From Pseudomonadota bacterium (GTDB lineage Bacteria; Pseudomonadota; Gammaproteobacteria; Burkholderiales; Burkholderiaceae_E), in contig JAEWFA010000022.1 in NCBI GenBank assembly GCA_023389055.1, forward strand, positions 1 through 23,182: 23,182 nucleotides of DNA, given 5' to 3'. A program made the position numbers and the translations under genes. Shown one piece after another: positions 14,517-21,910 of this stretch (its first letter is position 1; each line of letters starts with the position of its first letter). The notes under the pieces were generated by a model, which was given only the letters and a program-made list of their open reading frames with translations, was not told where the DNA came from and searched no databases.

Positions 14517-15236
14517 ATGTCGCACCTACTTACCCGCTGGGCCGCTGCCGGTCTTTTTGCAGTTTCCGGCGCCGTTTCGGCCGCCGTGCTCTCAAGCGGA
14601 GGAACCTATATTTTCGACTACAACGACGCCGCCGCCAGTTGGTCCGGTTCGCTGACGATCGAGGTGCTGAGCCTCGATAGCACATCCCTGACCGCTGACT
14701 TAACGATGAAGAGCGACTCGACGAGTTACGCCGGTTCACGGTTGGCCGGGTTTGCCTTGGATTTCTCGCCAAGCGTCGGAGCCACAAACTTCGTCGCAAA
14801 CGTGGACGGAGGCGAGGCCTTCTTCATCGGCTTCGCGGCTCCGGCGAATGGCAACTACAACGGATTTACCGTCGACATCTGCACGTATACCGGACAGAAC
14901 TGTCAAGGCGGCGGCAATACCGGACTGCTCCCGGGTGAGTCGGACGCTTTCAGGCTGACGCTTACGAGAACGAGCAGCGCTGCGGCCTGGTCGTTGCTGT
15001 CGGCTCCTGTCAAGGTTCAGGCGGGGCCGGGCAACACTTCTCATCATTTTGACTCTTGCACCCTGTCCGGCGAAGGGTGTGAGACCGATCCTTGCAGGGA
15101 TGACGGATGCACGCCGGATCCCTGCACGAATGGCGGTTGCGCCAACGTTCCAACGCCGGCGAGTGCTGCGCTTCTCGGTATCGGAATGGTTGCGTTTGCG
15201 GCCACGCGAGTCCGTCGGCGAGGTTCGGCACGGTAG
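14517..15236 (+). CDS. PEP-CTERM-like (VPTP variant) exported surface protein 2
   Basis: Predicted exported protein of 239 residues. The ATG at 14517 is chosen because it gives a clean Sec signal peptide (residues 1-22, ending VSA-A) and lies downstream of the sigma-54 start site; AAAGG eight bases before it is the likely Shine-Dalgarno. The body (about 25-175) is a serine/threonine-rich beta domain resembling other PEP-CTERM proteins (GLLPGESDAFRLTLTR). Residues 181-208 hold six cysteines, the last five exactly five residues apart, in an EGC/DPC/DGC pattern. The sorting signal starts at V211: VPTPASAALLGIG, a hydrophobic stretch, then TRVRRRG. The usual glutamate of VPEP is threonine. Function is unknown; related proteins are sorted to the envelope or exopolysaccharide matrix. 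Confidence 0.83.
   Translation: MSHLLTRWAAAGLFAVSGAVSAAVLSSGGTYIFDYNDAAASWSGSLTIEVLSLDSTSLTADLTMKSDSTSYAGSRLAGFALDFSPSVGATNFVANVDGGEAFFIGFAAPANGNYNGFTVDICTYTGQNCQGGGNTGLLPGESDAFRLTLTRTSSAAAWSLLSAPVKVQAGPGNTSHHFDSCTLSGEGCETDPCRDDGCTPDPCTNGGCANVPTPASAALLGIGMVAFAATRVRRRGSAR
15087..15146 (+). repeat. Tandem 30-base repeat encoding a cysteine-rich motif
   Basis: Two adjacent 30-base units starting GATCCYTGCA at 15087 and 15117 encode DPCRDDGCTP and DPCTNGGCAN inside PEP-CTERM gene 2. A weaker relic may precede them (EGCET). The unit keeps the reading frame, so copy number could change without breaking the gene. Confidence 0.7.
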
Positions 15237-15271
15237 TTGATGGTTTTGCGGCCTCTCCAAGCATCCTTGAC

Positions 15272-15294
15272 GCGCCCCGCCTTCGGCGGGGCGC
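15272..15294 (+). terminator. Strong GC hairpin after PEP-CTERM gene 2
   Basis: GCGCCCCGCC (15272) and GGCGGGGCGC (15285) pair over ten bases around a TTC loop, 35 bases after the stop codon. Only a short T run (ATTTG) follows, so termination may be partial. Confidence 0.65.
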
Positions 15295-15398
15295 GCCGCA
15301 TTTGGCACGGACGTATCTTCGCGGCTCTCCACGAAGCGCTTCGAGACGGCGCTCCAACGCGACGTCTCGCGCGCACGAGAAGTGAGTCGCCTGCCGTT

Positions 15399-15426
15399 TT
15401 GCGTGGCCGCGCGGATTCGATATCCT
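15399..15426 (+). promoter_or_regulatory. Candidate sigma-70 promoter for the livHMGF unit
   Basis: TTGCGT at 15399 and TATCCT at 15421 are separated by 16 bases, giving a start near 15433 and a leader of about 35 bases. Both boxes are imperfect. A promoter is needed here because hairpins close the upstream units. Confidence 0.35.
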
Positions 15427-15468
15427 CCGTTCCCATCTAGCCGCGCATCCCTACCCCGGAGACTGCCC

Positions 15469-16335
15469 TTGCCCATCGAGGCCGTCGTCAACATCGTCGT
15501 CAGCGGTCTTCTCACCGGGTTGATCTACGGTCTGATGGCGCTCGGACTGTCCGTCATCTACGGCGTCGTGCGAATCGTGAACTTCGCGCATGGCGAACTG
15601 ATGGCGGTGGCGATGTACGCGACCGTCTTCGCCTTCGCCGCCTCCGGACTTGATCCTCTGTGGATGCTCGTGCCGATGGCGCTTGGGTTCTTCGGCATCG
15701 GCTACGTGTTGCAGCGCGGCCTGATCAACCCGTTCATCGATCGGCCCGAGCACTCGCAGTTCATCCTGCTGCTGGCGATCGCGCTCGTCGTCGTCAACCT
15801 GCTGCTCGTTGCGTTCGGCCCCGATGCGCGCAGCGTGCAGGTCGACTATGCGCTTGACTCCTACGAACTCGGACCGCTGCTGATCGACAAGGTGCGCCTG
15901 ATCTGCGCCGCCGTGGCGCTCGTCGCCTGCGCCATCCTGTTCGCGATCTTCCGCTACACGTCCTTCGGCAAGGCGATCCGCGCGTGTGCCGACAACCTGC
16001 TCGGTGCGCAGGTGGTCGGGCTGAACGTCAAGCACCTGTACGCGCTGACTTTCGGGCTGGGCACCGCCTGCGTGGGCGTCGCGGGCACGCTGCTGTCGAT
16101 GCTCGTCGATGTGACCCCGGGGCTGGGCCCGGCCTACACGCTGCTCGCCTTCGTTATCGTGATCATCGGCGGCCTGGGTTCGATGGTCGGCGCGCTCGCC
16201 GGTGGCGTACTGATCGGTGTTTCCGAGTCGGTGGCCGGGCTGCTGATTACGCCGTCGGCCAAGAGCATGTTCTCGTTCGCGCTGCTCATCCTCGTGCTCG
16301 CGTTCCGGCCTCAGGGCCTGTTCCGCGCGCGGTGA
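15469..16335 (+). CDS. livH: LivH-type ABC permease
   Basis: Inner-membrane permease of a branched-chain amino acid (HAAT) type ABC importer. The start is taken as TTG at 15469, with GGAG seven bases upstream and the family N-terminus (PIEAVVNIVVSGLLTGLIYGLMALGLSVIYGVVRIVNFAHGE) beginning there. An in-frame ATG at 15382 would add an arginine/proline-rich stretch unlike the family. With this start it has 288 residues, near the usual 290, and about eight membrane helices. NFAHGELMAVAMY and the cytoplasmic EAA-like loop (SFGKAIRACADNLLGAQVVGLNV) are clear family marks. livM begins eight bases after its stop. Confidence 0.92.
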   Translation: MPIEAVVNIVVSGLLTGLIYGLMALGLSVIYGVVRIVNFAHGELMAVAMYATVFAFAASGLDPLWMLVPMALGFFGIGYVLQRGLINPFIDRPEHSQFILLLAIALVVVNLLLVAFGPDARSVQVDYALDSYELGPLLIDKVRLICAAVALVACAILFAIFRYTSFGKAIRACADNLLGAQVVGLNVKHLYALTFGLGTACVGVAGTLLSMLVDVTPGLGPAYTLLAFVIVIIGGLGSMVGALAGGVLIGVSESVAGLLITPSAKSMFSFALLILVLAFRPQGLFRAR

Positions 16336-16342
16336 AGCGGTG

Positions 16343-17329
16343 ATGAATCGGTCCGTCGTCGCGCTTCTCGTCCTGCTGGTCGTTCTGCTGGCGCTGCCGC
16401 TGGCGCTCGATCGCTACCTGCTTTCGGTGGCGATCCTGATCCTGTACTTCGCGTATGTGGGCCAGGCGTGGAACGTGATGATGGGCTTCGCCGGGCAGCT
16501 TTCGCTCGGGCACGCGCTCTTCGTCGGGCTGGGGGCGTACACGGCGGCGGCGCTGTTCCAGCATTTCGCGATCGTTCCGTGGGTGGGGATGCTCGCCGCG
16601 ATCGTCGTCTGCGTCGTGATGGCGTCGTTCATCGGGTGGCTGGCGTTCCGCTTCGGAATCGGCGGCACCTATTTCGCGCTGCTGACGATCGCCTTCGCCG
16701 AGTTCACGCGCATCGGCTTCGAACATTTCGGGTGGGTCGGTGGCACGGCGGGATTCTTCCTGCGCGTGACGCAGCAGGAGCACGTCGACGTCGTCCACCT
16801 GCGCGGGCCCCCGATCCTCTTCTACTATCTCGCGCTCGCCCTGGCGACGATCGGCTTCGTGCTGTGTTGGGCAATGCTGCGCGGGCGGCTCGGCTTCTAT
16901 TTCCGCGCGATTCGCGACAACGAGGAGGCGGCGCGCGCCGCCGGCGTGAACGTCTTCCGCTACAAGATGTATGCGGTGCAGATCTCTGCGGCGATGACGG
17001 CGCTCGCCGGCGTCTTCTTCGCGTTCTACTACAACAACCTGTTCCCCGAGCAGATCTTCCACATCAGCCGCTCGATCGAGATCATCCTCGCACCGATCAT
17101 CGGCGGCATCGGAACGTTGTTCGGGCCGATCCTCGGCGCCGCGTTGCTCACGCTGCTCTCCGAAGGGATCAACCAGGCTCTGTCGATCGCAGGCCATGAA
17201 ATACCCGGCGTGAAGCAGATCCTCTACGGCGTGGCGCTGGGCGCCTCGATCATGTTCATGCCGAACGGGATCTGGCCGGTGATCGCGCGAAGGCTCGGTT
17301 TCCGCCGCTCGGTGACGGCCGATGACTGA
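16343..17329 (+). CDS. livM: LivM-type ABC permease
   Basis: Second inner-membrane permease subunit of the importer, 328 residues from ATG 16343 (a GTG one codon earlier is possible; GGTGAAG lies five bases before the ATG). It carries the family landmarks AWNVMMGFAGQLSLGHALFVGLGAYTA near the N-terminus and the EAA-like loop GFYFRAIRDNEEAARAAGVNVFRYK, which contacts the ATPases. Eight to ten hydrophobic helices are seen. Its end overlaps the start of livG by eight bases, indicating translational coupling. Confidence 0.92.
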   Translation: MNRSVVALLVLLVVLLALPLALDRYLLSVAILILYFAYVGQAWNVMMGFAGQLSLGHALFVGLGAYTAAALFQHFAIVPWVGMLAAIVVCVVMASFIGWLAFRFGIGGTYFALLTIAFAEFTRIGFEHFGWVGGTAGFFLRVTQQEHVDVVHLRGPPILFYYLALALATIGFVLCWAMLRGRLGFYFRAIRDNEEAARAAGVNVFRYKMYAVQISAAMTALAGVFFAFYYNNLFPEQIFHISRSIEIILAPIIGGIGTLFGPILGAALLTLLSEGINQALSIAGHEIPGVKQILYGVALGASIMFMPNGIWPVIARRLGFRRSVTADD

Positions 17330-18056
17330 CGGCGCGCCGATGCTGCAGGTCGAGTGCGTCTCGAAGAACTTCCAGGCGTTGCGCGCGGTGGACAACGCGT
17401 CGCTCGTCGTCCGGCGCGGCGAGATCGTCGCGCTGATCGGGCCGAACGGCGCGGGCAAGACGACGCTGTTCAACCTGATCGCTGGGGCATTGGCGCCGAA
17501 CGAAGGCAGCATCGTCTTCCTGGGCTCGGACATCGCCGGCTGGCGCGCCGACCAGGTGTGCGCGGTCGGCATCGGCCGCACCTTCCAGATCGTCAAGCCC
17601 TTCGCCGACATGACGGTGCTCGAGAATGTGATGGTCGGCGGCTTTCGCGGCACTACCGACCGCAGGCGCGCGAGCCGTCGCGCCGAGGGCGCGCTGCGCG
17701 CGCTCGAGATGTGGGGGCAGCGCGACCGTCCGGCTTCCGCGTTGACGTTGCCCGACCGCAAGAAGCTCGAGGTTGCGCGCGCGCTTGCGACCGAGCCTCG
17801 GCTGCTGCTGCTCGACGAGGTGATGGCCGGCCTGCGTCCCACGGAGACAGATCACATGGTGGCGGCGTTCCGAAGGCTGAACGCCGAGCACGGGGTCACG
17901 ATCCTGCTGATCGAGCACGTGATGCGCGCGGTAATGGCGCTTGCTCAACGCGTCTACGTGCTGCATCACGGCGTGATCATCTCGTCGGGCACGCCGGCCG
18001 AGGTCACTTCCGACCCGCGCGTGCTCGAGAGCTATCTCGGCAGCGCGGAGCTATGA
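17322..18056 (+). CDS. livG: LivG-type ABC transporter ATP-binding protein
   Basis: One of the two ATPases that drive the importer, 244 residues. Walker A is GPNGAGKTT (40-48), the Q-loop is in GIGRTFQIVKPF, Walker B is LLLLDEVMAGL and the H-loop is IEHVM. The C-terminal GTPAEVTSDPRVLESYLG is the LivG-specific tail. The signature segment reads LTLPDRKKLEVARAL where many ABC proteins have LSGGQ; this degenerate form occurs in LivG relatives, and the full site is completed by LivF. The ATG overlaps the end of livM by eight bases, and its TGA overlaps the start of livF. Confidence 0.93.
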   Translation: MTDGAPMLQVECVSKNFQALRAVDNASLVVRRGEIVALIGPNGAGKTTLFNLIAGALAPNEGSIVFLGSDIAGWRADQVCAVGIGRTFQIVKPFADMTVLENVMVGGFRGTTDRRRASRRAEGALRALEMWGQRDRPASALTLPDRKKLEVARALATEPRLLLLDEVMAGLRPTETDHMVAAFRRLNAEHGVTILLIEHVMRAVMALAQRVYVLHHGVIISSGTPAEVTSDPRVLESYLGSAEL

Positions 18057-18769
18057 GCGGCCCGATGCTCGAGATCCGCGACCTGTCCGTGTTCTACGGC
18101 GATGCCCAGGCTCTCGATCGTGTGAGCCTGGACGTCGCATCGAACCAGATCGTCGCGCTGATCGGCGCCAATGGCGCGGGAAAGACTTCGCTGATCCGGA
18201 CGCTCGCGGGAATTCTGAAACCGCGCTCGGGATCGATCCGCTTCGAGGGACGCGAGATCGCCGGGCTGCCCAGTTCCACGGTTTGCGACCTCGGCATCGG
18301 ACAGGTCGCCGAGGGTCGGCAGATCTTTCCGTCGATGAGCGTGCTCGACAATCTCGAGGTCGGCGGCCTGTTGCCGCATGCGCGCAAGCACGCGGGCGAG
18401 ACGCTCGAGCGAGTCTTCACGATGTTCCCGCGGCTGAAGGAGCGCGCGGGGCAGGCGGCGGGGACGCTGTCGGGTGGCGAGCAGCAGATGCTCGCGATCG
18501 CGCGCTGCCTGATGGGCGCGCCGCGCCTGATCATGTTCGATGAGCCGTCGCTGGGCCTTGCGCCTTCGCTCGTCGCCGAAGTGCTCGCGACGATCCGCAC
18601 GCTGCATTCGCAGGGAATGACGATCCTGCTCGTCGAGCAGAACGTCGCCGCATCCCTGAAGCTCGCCGACCGGGCCTACGTGCTGGAAAACGGCAATATC
18701 GTGCTCGAGGGCAGCGGGTCCGAACTGCTCGATGATCCGCGCGTGCGCGAGGCGTATCTGGGGTTGTGA
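18053..18769 (+). CDS. livF: LivF-type ABC transporter ATP-binding protein
   Basis: Second ATPase of the importer, 238 residues. Walker A is GANGAGKT (38-45), the signature is a canonical LSGGEQQ, Walker B is LIMFDEPSLGL, and the H-loop equivalent is VEQNV, with Gln in place of His next to it as is typical for LivF. The ATG at 18053 overlaps the livG stop (ATGA); a second in-frame ATG at 18065 is an alternative. The next gene starts inside its stop codon (GTGA), so the transcription unit runs on into cell-wall enzymes. Confidence 0.94.
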   Translation: MSGPMLEIRDLSVFYGDAQALDRVSLDVASNQIVALIGANGAGKTSLIRTLAGILKPRSGSIRFEGREIAGLPSSTVCDLGIGQVAEGRQIFPSMSVLDNLEVGGLLPHARKHAGETLERVFTMFPRLKERAGQAAGTLSGGEQQMLAIARCLMGAPRLIMFDEPSLGLAPSLVAEVLATIRTLHSQGMTILLVEQNVAASLKLADRAYVLENGNIVLEGSGSELLDDPRVREAYLGL

Positions 18770-19821
18770 AGGTCACCGCTGCAGTCCTGGCCGCCACATC
18801 GCTTCTGATGGCGATCCCTTGCGGCGCCGCGTCGGCGTCTACCGCCGATGCACTGTCCGTTCCCGGTCCCCGCGTCGGCCTGGTGCATGAGCCTCCGTCC
18901 GGGTTCGCCGCCGTTCCCGCCTTCCCGTCCATCGATCCGGTTGCGCTCGTGCCGCTCGACGCCCTCGTCGAGCAGGCGATCGAGCATGTCGTCGTGCGTG
19001 GCGAGGGGCTGGGCACGCTCGCCGCGCGGTACGGGGTGTCGGTCTCGCAGATCGCCGAGCGCAACGGCCTGGATCCGCGCAAGGGGCTGGCGATCGGCCA
19101 ACGGATCGCGATCGTTTCGCGGCACGTCGTGCCGCCGCCGTTCGACGGTGAAATCCTGGTCAACCTCCCGCAGCGGATGCTGTTCCGCTTCGATGCGGGG
19201 TACGTGGTCTCGGCGTATCCGGTCACTGTAGGCAAGTCCGGCTGGGCGACCCCGACCGGGGACTTCACCATCATCAACCGGCAGACCGACAAGGCGTGGA
19301 TCGTTCCGCCGTCGATCCAGGCCGAGATGCTGCGCGAAGGCAAGCCGGTGCTCGAGCAGGTGCCGCCGGGTCCCGAGAATCCGCTCGGTCGCCACTGGAT
19401 CGGCACGAGCCTGCCGGGCATCGGGCTGCACGGAACGAATGTGCCGTCCAGCGTCTATGGTTTCCGATCGCACGGCTGCGTGCGGCTGCATCCGGACGAC
19501 ATCGCCGCCTTGTTCGAAGCCACTCGCGTCGGTGACCGCGGTCGAATCGTCTACCAGGCGCTGCTGCTCGCGCGCACTGCGGACGGGCGCATCTGGTTCG
19601 AGGCGAATCCAGACGTCTACCGGCGCGAGGCGGCCTCGCTCGACACCGTGCGCGAGATGGCGCGATTGCAGTCGATCGACGAGAGCGCGATCGACTGGTC
19701 GCTGGTGCAAAGAGCGTTGAAGCAGCGAGCGGGCAACGCGATCGACGTCGGCATCGTCGCAGCGGCCGGCGTCGTTGCCGACGAATCGGGCGCGCAGGCG
19801 CAGGAGGTAATGACACGATGA
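18766..19821 (+). CDS. L,D-transpeptidase (YkuD) with LysM domain
   Basis: Periplasmic cell-wall enzyme of 351 residues that makes 3-3 crosslinks or attaches proteins to peptidoglycan. The start is GTG 18766, overlapping the livF stop by four bases; MKVTAAVLAATSLLMAIPCGAASA is then a proper signal peptide. A LysM-like peptidoglycan-binding domain lies at about 73-116 (VVVRGEGLGTLAARYGVSVSQIAERNGL). The YkuD domain (about 125-265) carries GKSGWATPTGDFTI and the catalytic motif SHGCVRL with H236 and nucleophile C238. The C-terminal 80 residues are helical and have no assigned function. The domain order resembles E. coli YbiS/ErfK/YcfS-type enzymes. Coupling to the ABC genes and to the M15 peptidase gene downstream is by 4-base overlaps. 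Confidence 0.93.
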   Translation: MKVTAAVLAATSLLMAIPCGAASASTADALSVPGPRVGLVHEPPSGFAAVPAFPSIDPVALVPLDALVEQAIEHVVVRGEGLGTLAARYGVSVSQIAERNGLDPRKGLAIGQRIAIVSRHVVPPPFDGEILVNLPQRMLFRFDAGYVVSAYPVTVGKSGWATPTGDFTIINRQTDKAWIVPPSIQAEMLREGKPVLEQVPPGPENPLGRHWIGTSLPGIGLHGTNVPSSVYGFRSHGCVRLHPDDIAALFEATRVGDRGRIVYQALLLARTADGRIWFEANPDVYRREAASLDTVREMARLQSIDESAIDWSLVQRALKQRAGNAIDVGIVAAAGVVADESGAQAQEVMTR

Positions 19822-20378
19822 CGCACAGGCATCGCCGCAGGCATTTCGTTCGAAGTGGCGTCGCGCTCGCCCTCGGCGCTGCTACGACGCAACCGGCGTG
19901 GTCGTCGGTGCGTGTGCCCCCGGATCACGCGGAGATCGCGCGCCTGGCCTTCGTCAACACGCACACCGGCGAAGCGCTCGACGTCGTCTATCGCGAAGGA
20001 CCGCGGTACCTGAACGACGCGCTCGCAGAGATCGATCGGGTTCTGCGCGATCACCGCAACGGCGACGTGCACGAGATCGATCGGGCGCTGCTCGATCAAC
20101 TCGTGCAATTGCGTTCACTGCTCGACGTGGGCAAGCGGCCCTTCCACGTGATCTCGGGCTACCGCTCGCCGCGAACGAATGCGCTGCTCGCTGCGCGAAG
20201 CAACGGCGTAGCCACGAAGAGCCTGCACCTCGAAGGACGTGCGATCGACATCCGGATGCAGGGCGTGCAGCTCCCGGTGCTGCATCGGGCGGCGTTGTCG
20301 ATGCAGGCCGGCGGTGTCGGCTACTACGCGCGCCCGGACTTCGTGCACCTGGACACGGGGCGCGTGCGGCGCTGGTGA
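19818..20378 (+). CDS. M15/DUF882 (YcbK/MepK-like) murein peptidase, Tat-exported
   Basis: Predicted periplasmic zinc metallopeptidase of 186 residues related to E. coli MepK (YcbK), which cleaves peptidoglycan crosslinks, including the 3-3 links made by L,D-transpeptidases. A Tat-type signal (RRRHFVRSGVALALGAA) opens the protein; E. coli MepK is also a Tat substrate. Zinc ligands are recognisable: H137 and D144 in SLHLEGRAID and H177 in DFVHLD; GYRSPRTN at about 115 is the conserved core. The ATG overlaps the L,D-transpeptidase stop (ATGA), with AGGAGG ten bases upstream. Maker and cutter of the same crosslink are therefore cotranslated. It faces the oxidase gene convergently, 34 bases away. 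Confidence 0.92.
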   Translation: MTHRHRRRHFVRSGVALALGAATTQPAWSSVRVPPDHAEIARLAFVNTHTGEALDVVYREGPRYLNDALAEIDRVLRDHRNGDVHEIDRALLDQLVQLRSLLDVGKRPFHVISGYRSPRTNALLAARSNGVATKSLHLEGRAIDIRMQGVQLPVLHRAALSMQAGGVGYYARPDFVHLDTGRVRRW

Positions 20379-20412
20379 CTGGCCCCCGACCATCGGTGCG
20401 GCGGCCGTCCGG

Positions 20413-21873
20413 CTATTCCGGCGGCAGCACCTTTCCCGGGTTCATGATCTCCTGTGGGTCGAGCGCCCGCTTCACCTGGCGCATCAGCGCCATCTCCACG
20501 TCCGACTTGTAGCGCGCCGATTCGTCGCGGCGCAGTTGCCCCAGGCCGTGCTCGGCCGAGATCGAGCCGCGGAACGAAACGACCGCATCGTGCACGAGCC
20601 GGTTCATCGCCGGCTGCAGAGCGAGGAACTCGTCCTCGTGCTCGCGTCCCGAGCGATCGACCGGAGGCGACACGTTGTAGTGCAGGTTGCCGTCGCCCAG
20701 GTGGCCGAAGACGACCATCCGGATGCCGGGAAAGGCCCGCTGCATCGCGTCGTTCGTCTGTTCGACGAAATCGCCGATCGACGAGATCGGCACCGAGACG
20801 TCGTGCTTCACGTTCTTGCCGGCCAGCGCTTGCGCTTCGGAAATCAGTTCGCGCAGCTCCCACAACGCGCGGCTCTGGGCGCCGGAGGTGGCGACGACCG
20901 CGTCGAGCACGATGCCCGCATCGATCGCGCGCTCCATCAGCGCCTCGAACTGTGCGTTCGCATGCGCTTCGCTCTCGCTGTCGCTCGTCTCGAGCAGCAC
21001 GTAGTAGGGCGCCGCCTCGGCGAAGGGGCGCCGATGGTCGGGGAAGTGTTGCATCACCAGTTCGATGCACAGGTTCGAGATCAACTCGAACGCGGTCAGC
21101 GTCGAGCCGAGCATCGACTGCGCGAGTTCGAGCAGGCGCAGCGCCGCGTGCGGGTCCTTTAGGGCGGCCATCGTCGTGATCTGCGCTGCCGGCAGCGGAT
21201 AGAGCTTCATCGTCGCGGCGGTGATTACGCCGAGCGTTCCTTCCGAGCCGATGAAGAGGTCGCGCAGGTCGTAGCCGGTGTTGTCCTTGCGCAGGCCGCG
21301 AAGGCCGTTCCATACGTGGCCTTCGGCCGTGACGACTTCCAGGCCCAGGCACAGCTCGCGCGCGTTGCCATAGCGCAGCACTGCCGCGCCGCCGGCGTTC
21401 GTGGCAAGGTTGCCGCCGATCGTGCAGGTGCCTTCGGAAGGCAGGCTCAGCGGAAAGAGCCGTCCTGCCTCCCGCGCAGCATCGTGTACCTGCGCGAGCG
21501 TACAGCCCGCCTCCACTGTGATCGAGTTGTTGATTGGGTCGACCGCGCGGACCTTGGCGAGCCTCGCCAGCGACAGCACGATCGATCGACCCGATTCGTC
21601 GGGCGTTGCACCTCCCGACAGCCCGGTATTGCCGCCCTGCGGCACGACGGCTACGCGACGTTCGGCGCACCAGCGAACGATCGCGGCGACGCCTTCGACC
21701 GAATCGGGTTGTGCCACGGCGAGCGCGCGGCCGAAATACCGCCGGCGCCAGTCGGTAGTGAACGCTTCGAGGTCGGCCGGATCGATGATCAAGCGGCCGG
21801 AAAAGGAATCGCGCAGCGCATCGAGATCGATGCGCTGCGCGGCTTCGGGGGCGGCGGTGCGGTTCGCTTCCAT
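20413..21873 (-). CDS. FAD-linked oxidase, D-2-hydroxyglutarate dehydrogenase/GlcD-like
   Basis: Flavoprotein oxidising a 2-hydroxy acid to the 2-keto acid, 486 residues, cytoplasmic. The N-terminal FAD-binding-4 (PCMH/VAO) domain shows GGNTGLSGG at about 78-86 and LPSEGTCTIGGNLATNAGG. The C-terminal FAD-oxidase domain holds the metal-binding motif GHLGDGNLHYN near 389-399 and AEHGLG near 436-441, ending in the family-typical LDPQEIMNPGKVLP. This arrangement fits bacterial D2HGDH-type enzymes as well as D-lactate or glycolate oxidase subunits; no glcE/glcF genes are adjacent, which favours the single-subunit types. The substrate is not determined. It starts 37 bases after the end of the metalloprotease gene on the same strand. 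Confidence 0.9.
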   Translation of the reverse strand: MEANRTAAPEAAQRIDLDALRDSFSGRLIIDPADLEAFTTDWRRRYFGRALAVAQPDSVEGVAAIVRWCAERRVAVVPQGGNTGLSGGATPDESGRSIVLSLARLAKVRAVDPINNSITVEAGCTLAQVHDAAREAGRLFPLSLPSEGTCTIGGNLATNAGGAAVLRYGNARELCLGLEVVTAEGHVWNGLRGLRKDNTGYDLRDLFIGSEGTLGVITAATMKLYPLPAAQITTMAALKDPHAALRLLELAQSMLGSTLTAFELISNLCIELVMQHFPDHRRPFAEAAPYYVLLETSDSESEAHANAQFEALMERAIDAGIVLDAVVATSGAQSRALWELRELISEAQALAGKNVKHDVSVPISSIGDFVEQTNDAMQRAFPGIRMVVFGHLGDGNLHYNVSPPVDRSGREHEDEFLALQPAMNRLVHDAVVSFRGSISAEHGLGQLRRDESARYKSDVEMALMRQVKRALDPQEIMNPGKVLPPE

Positions 21874-21910
21874 CGAAGCGAGTGTACCGCCGGGGCTTAC
21901 TTCACCGTAC

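Noticed and set aside
20379..20412. Bidirectional terminator between the M15 peptidase and oxidase genes
   Set aside because: Only a short CCGA/TCGG pairing is visible and no T-tract follows on either strand.
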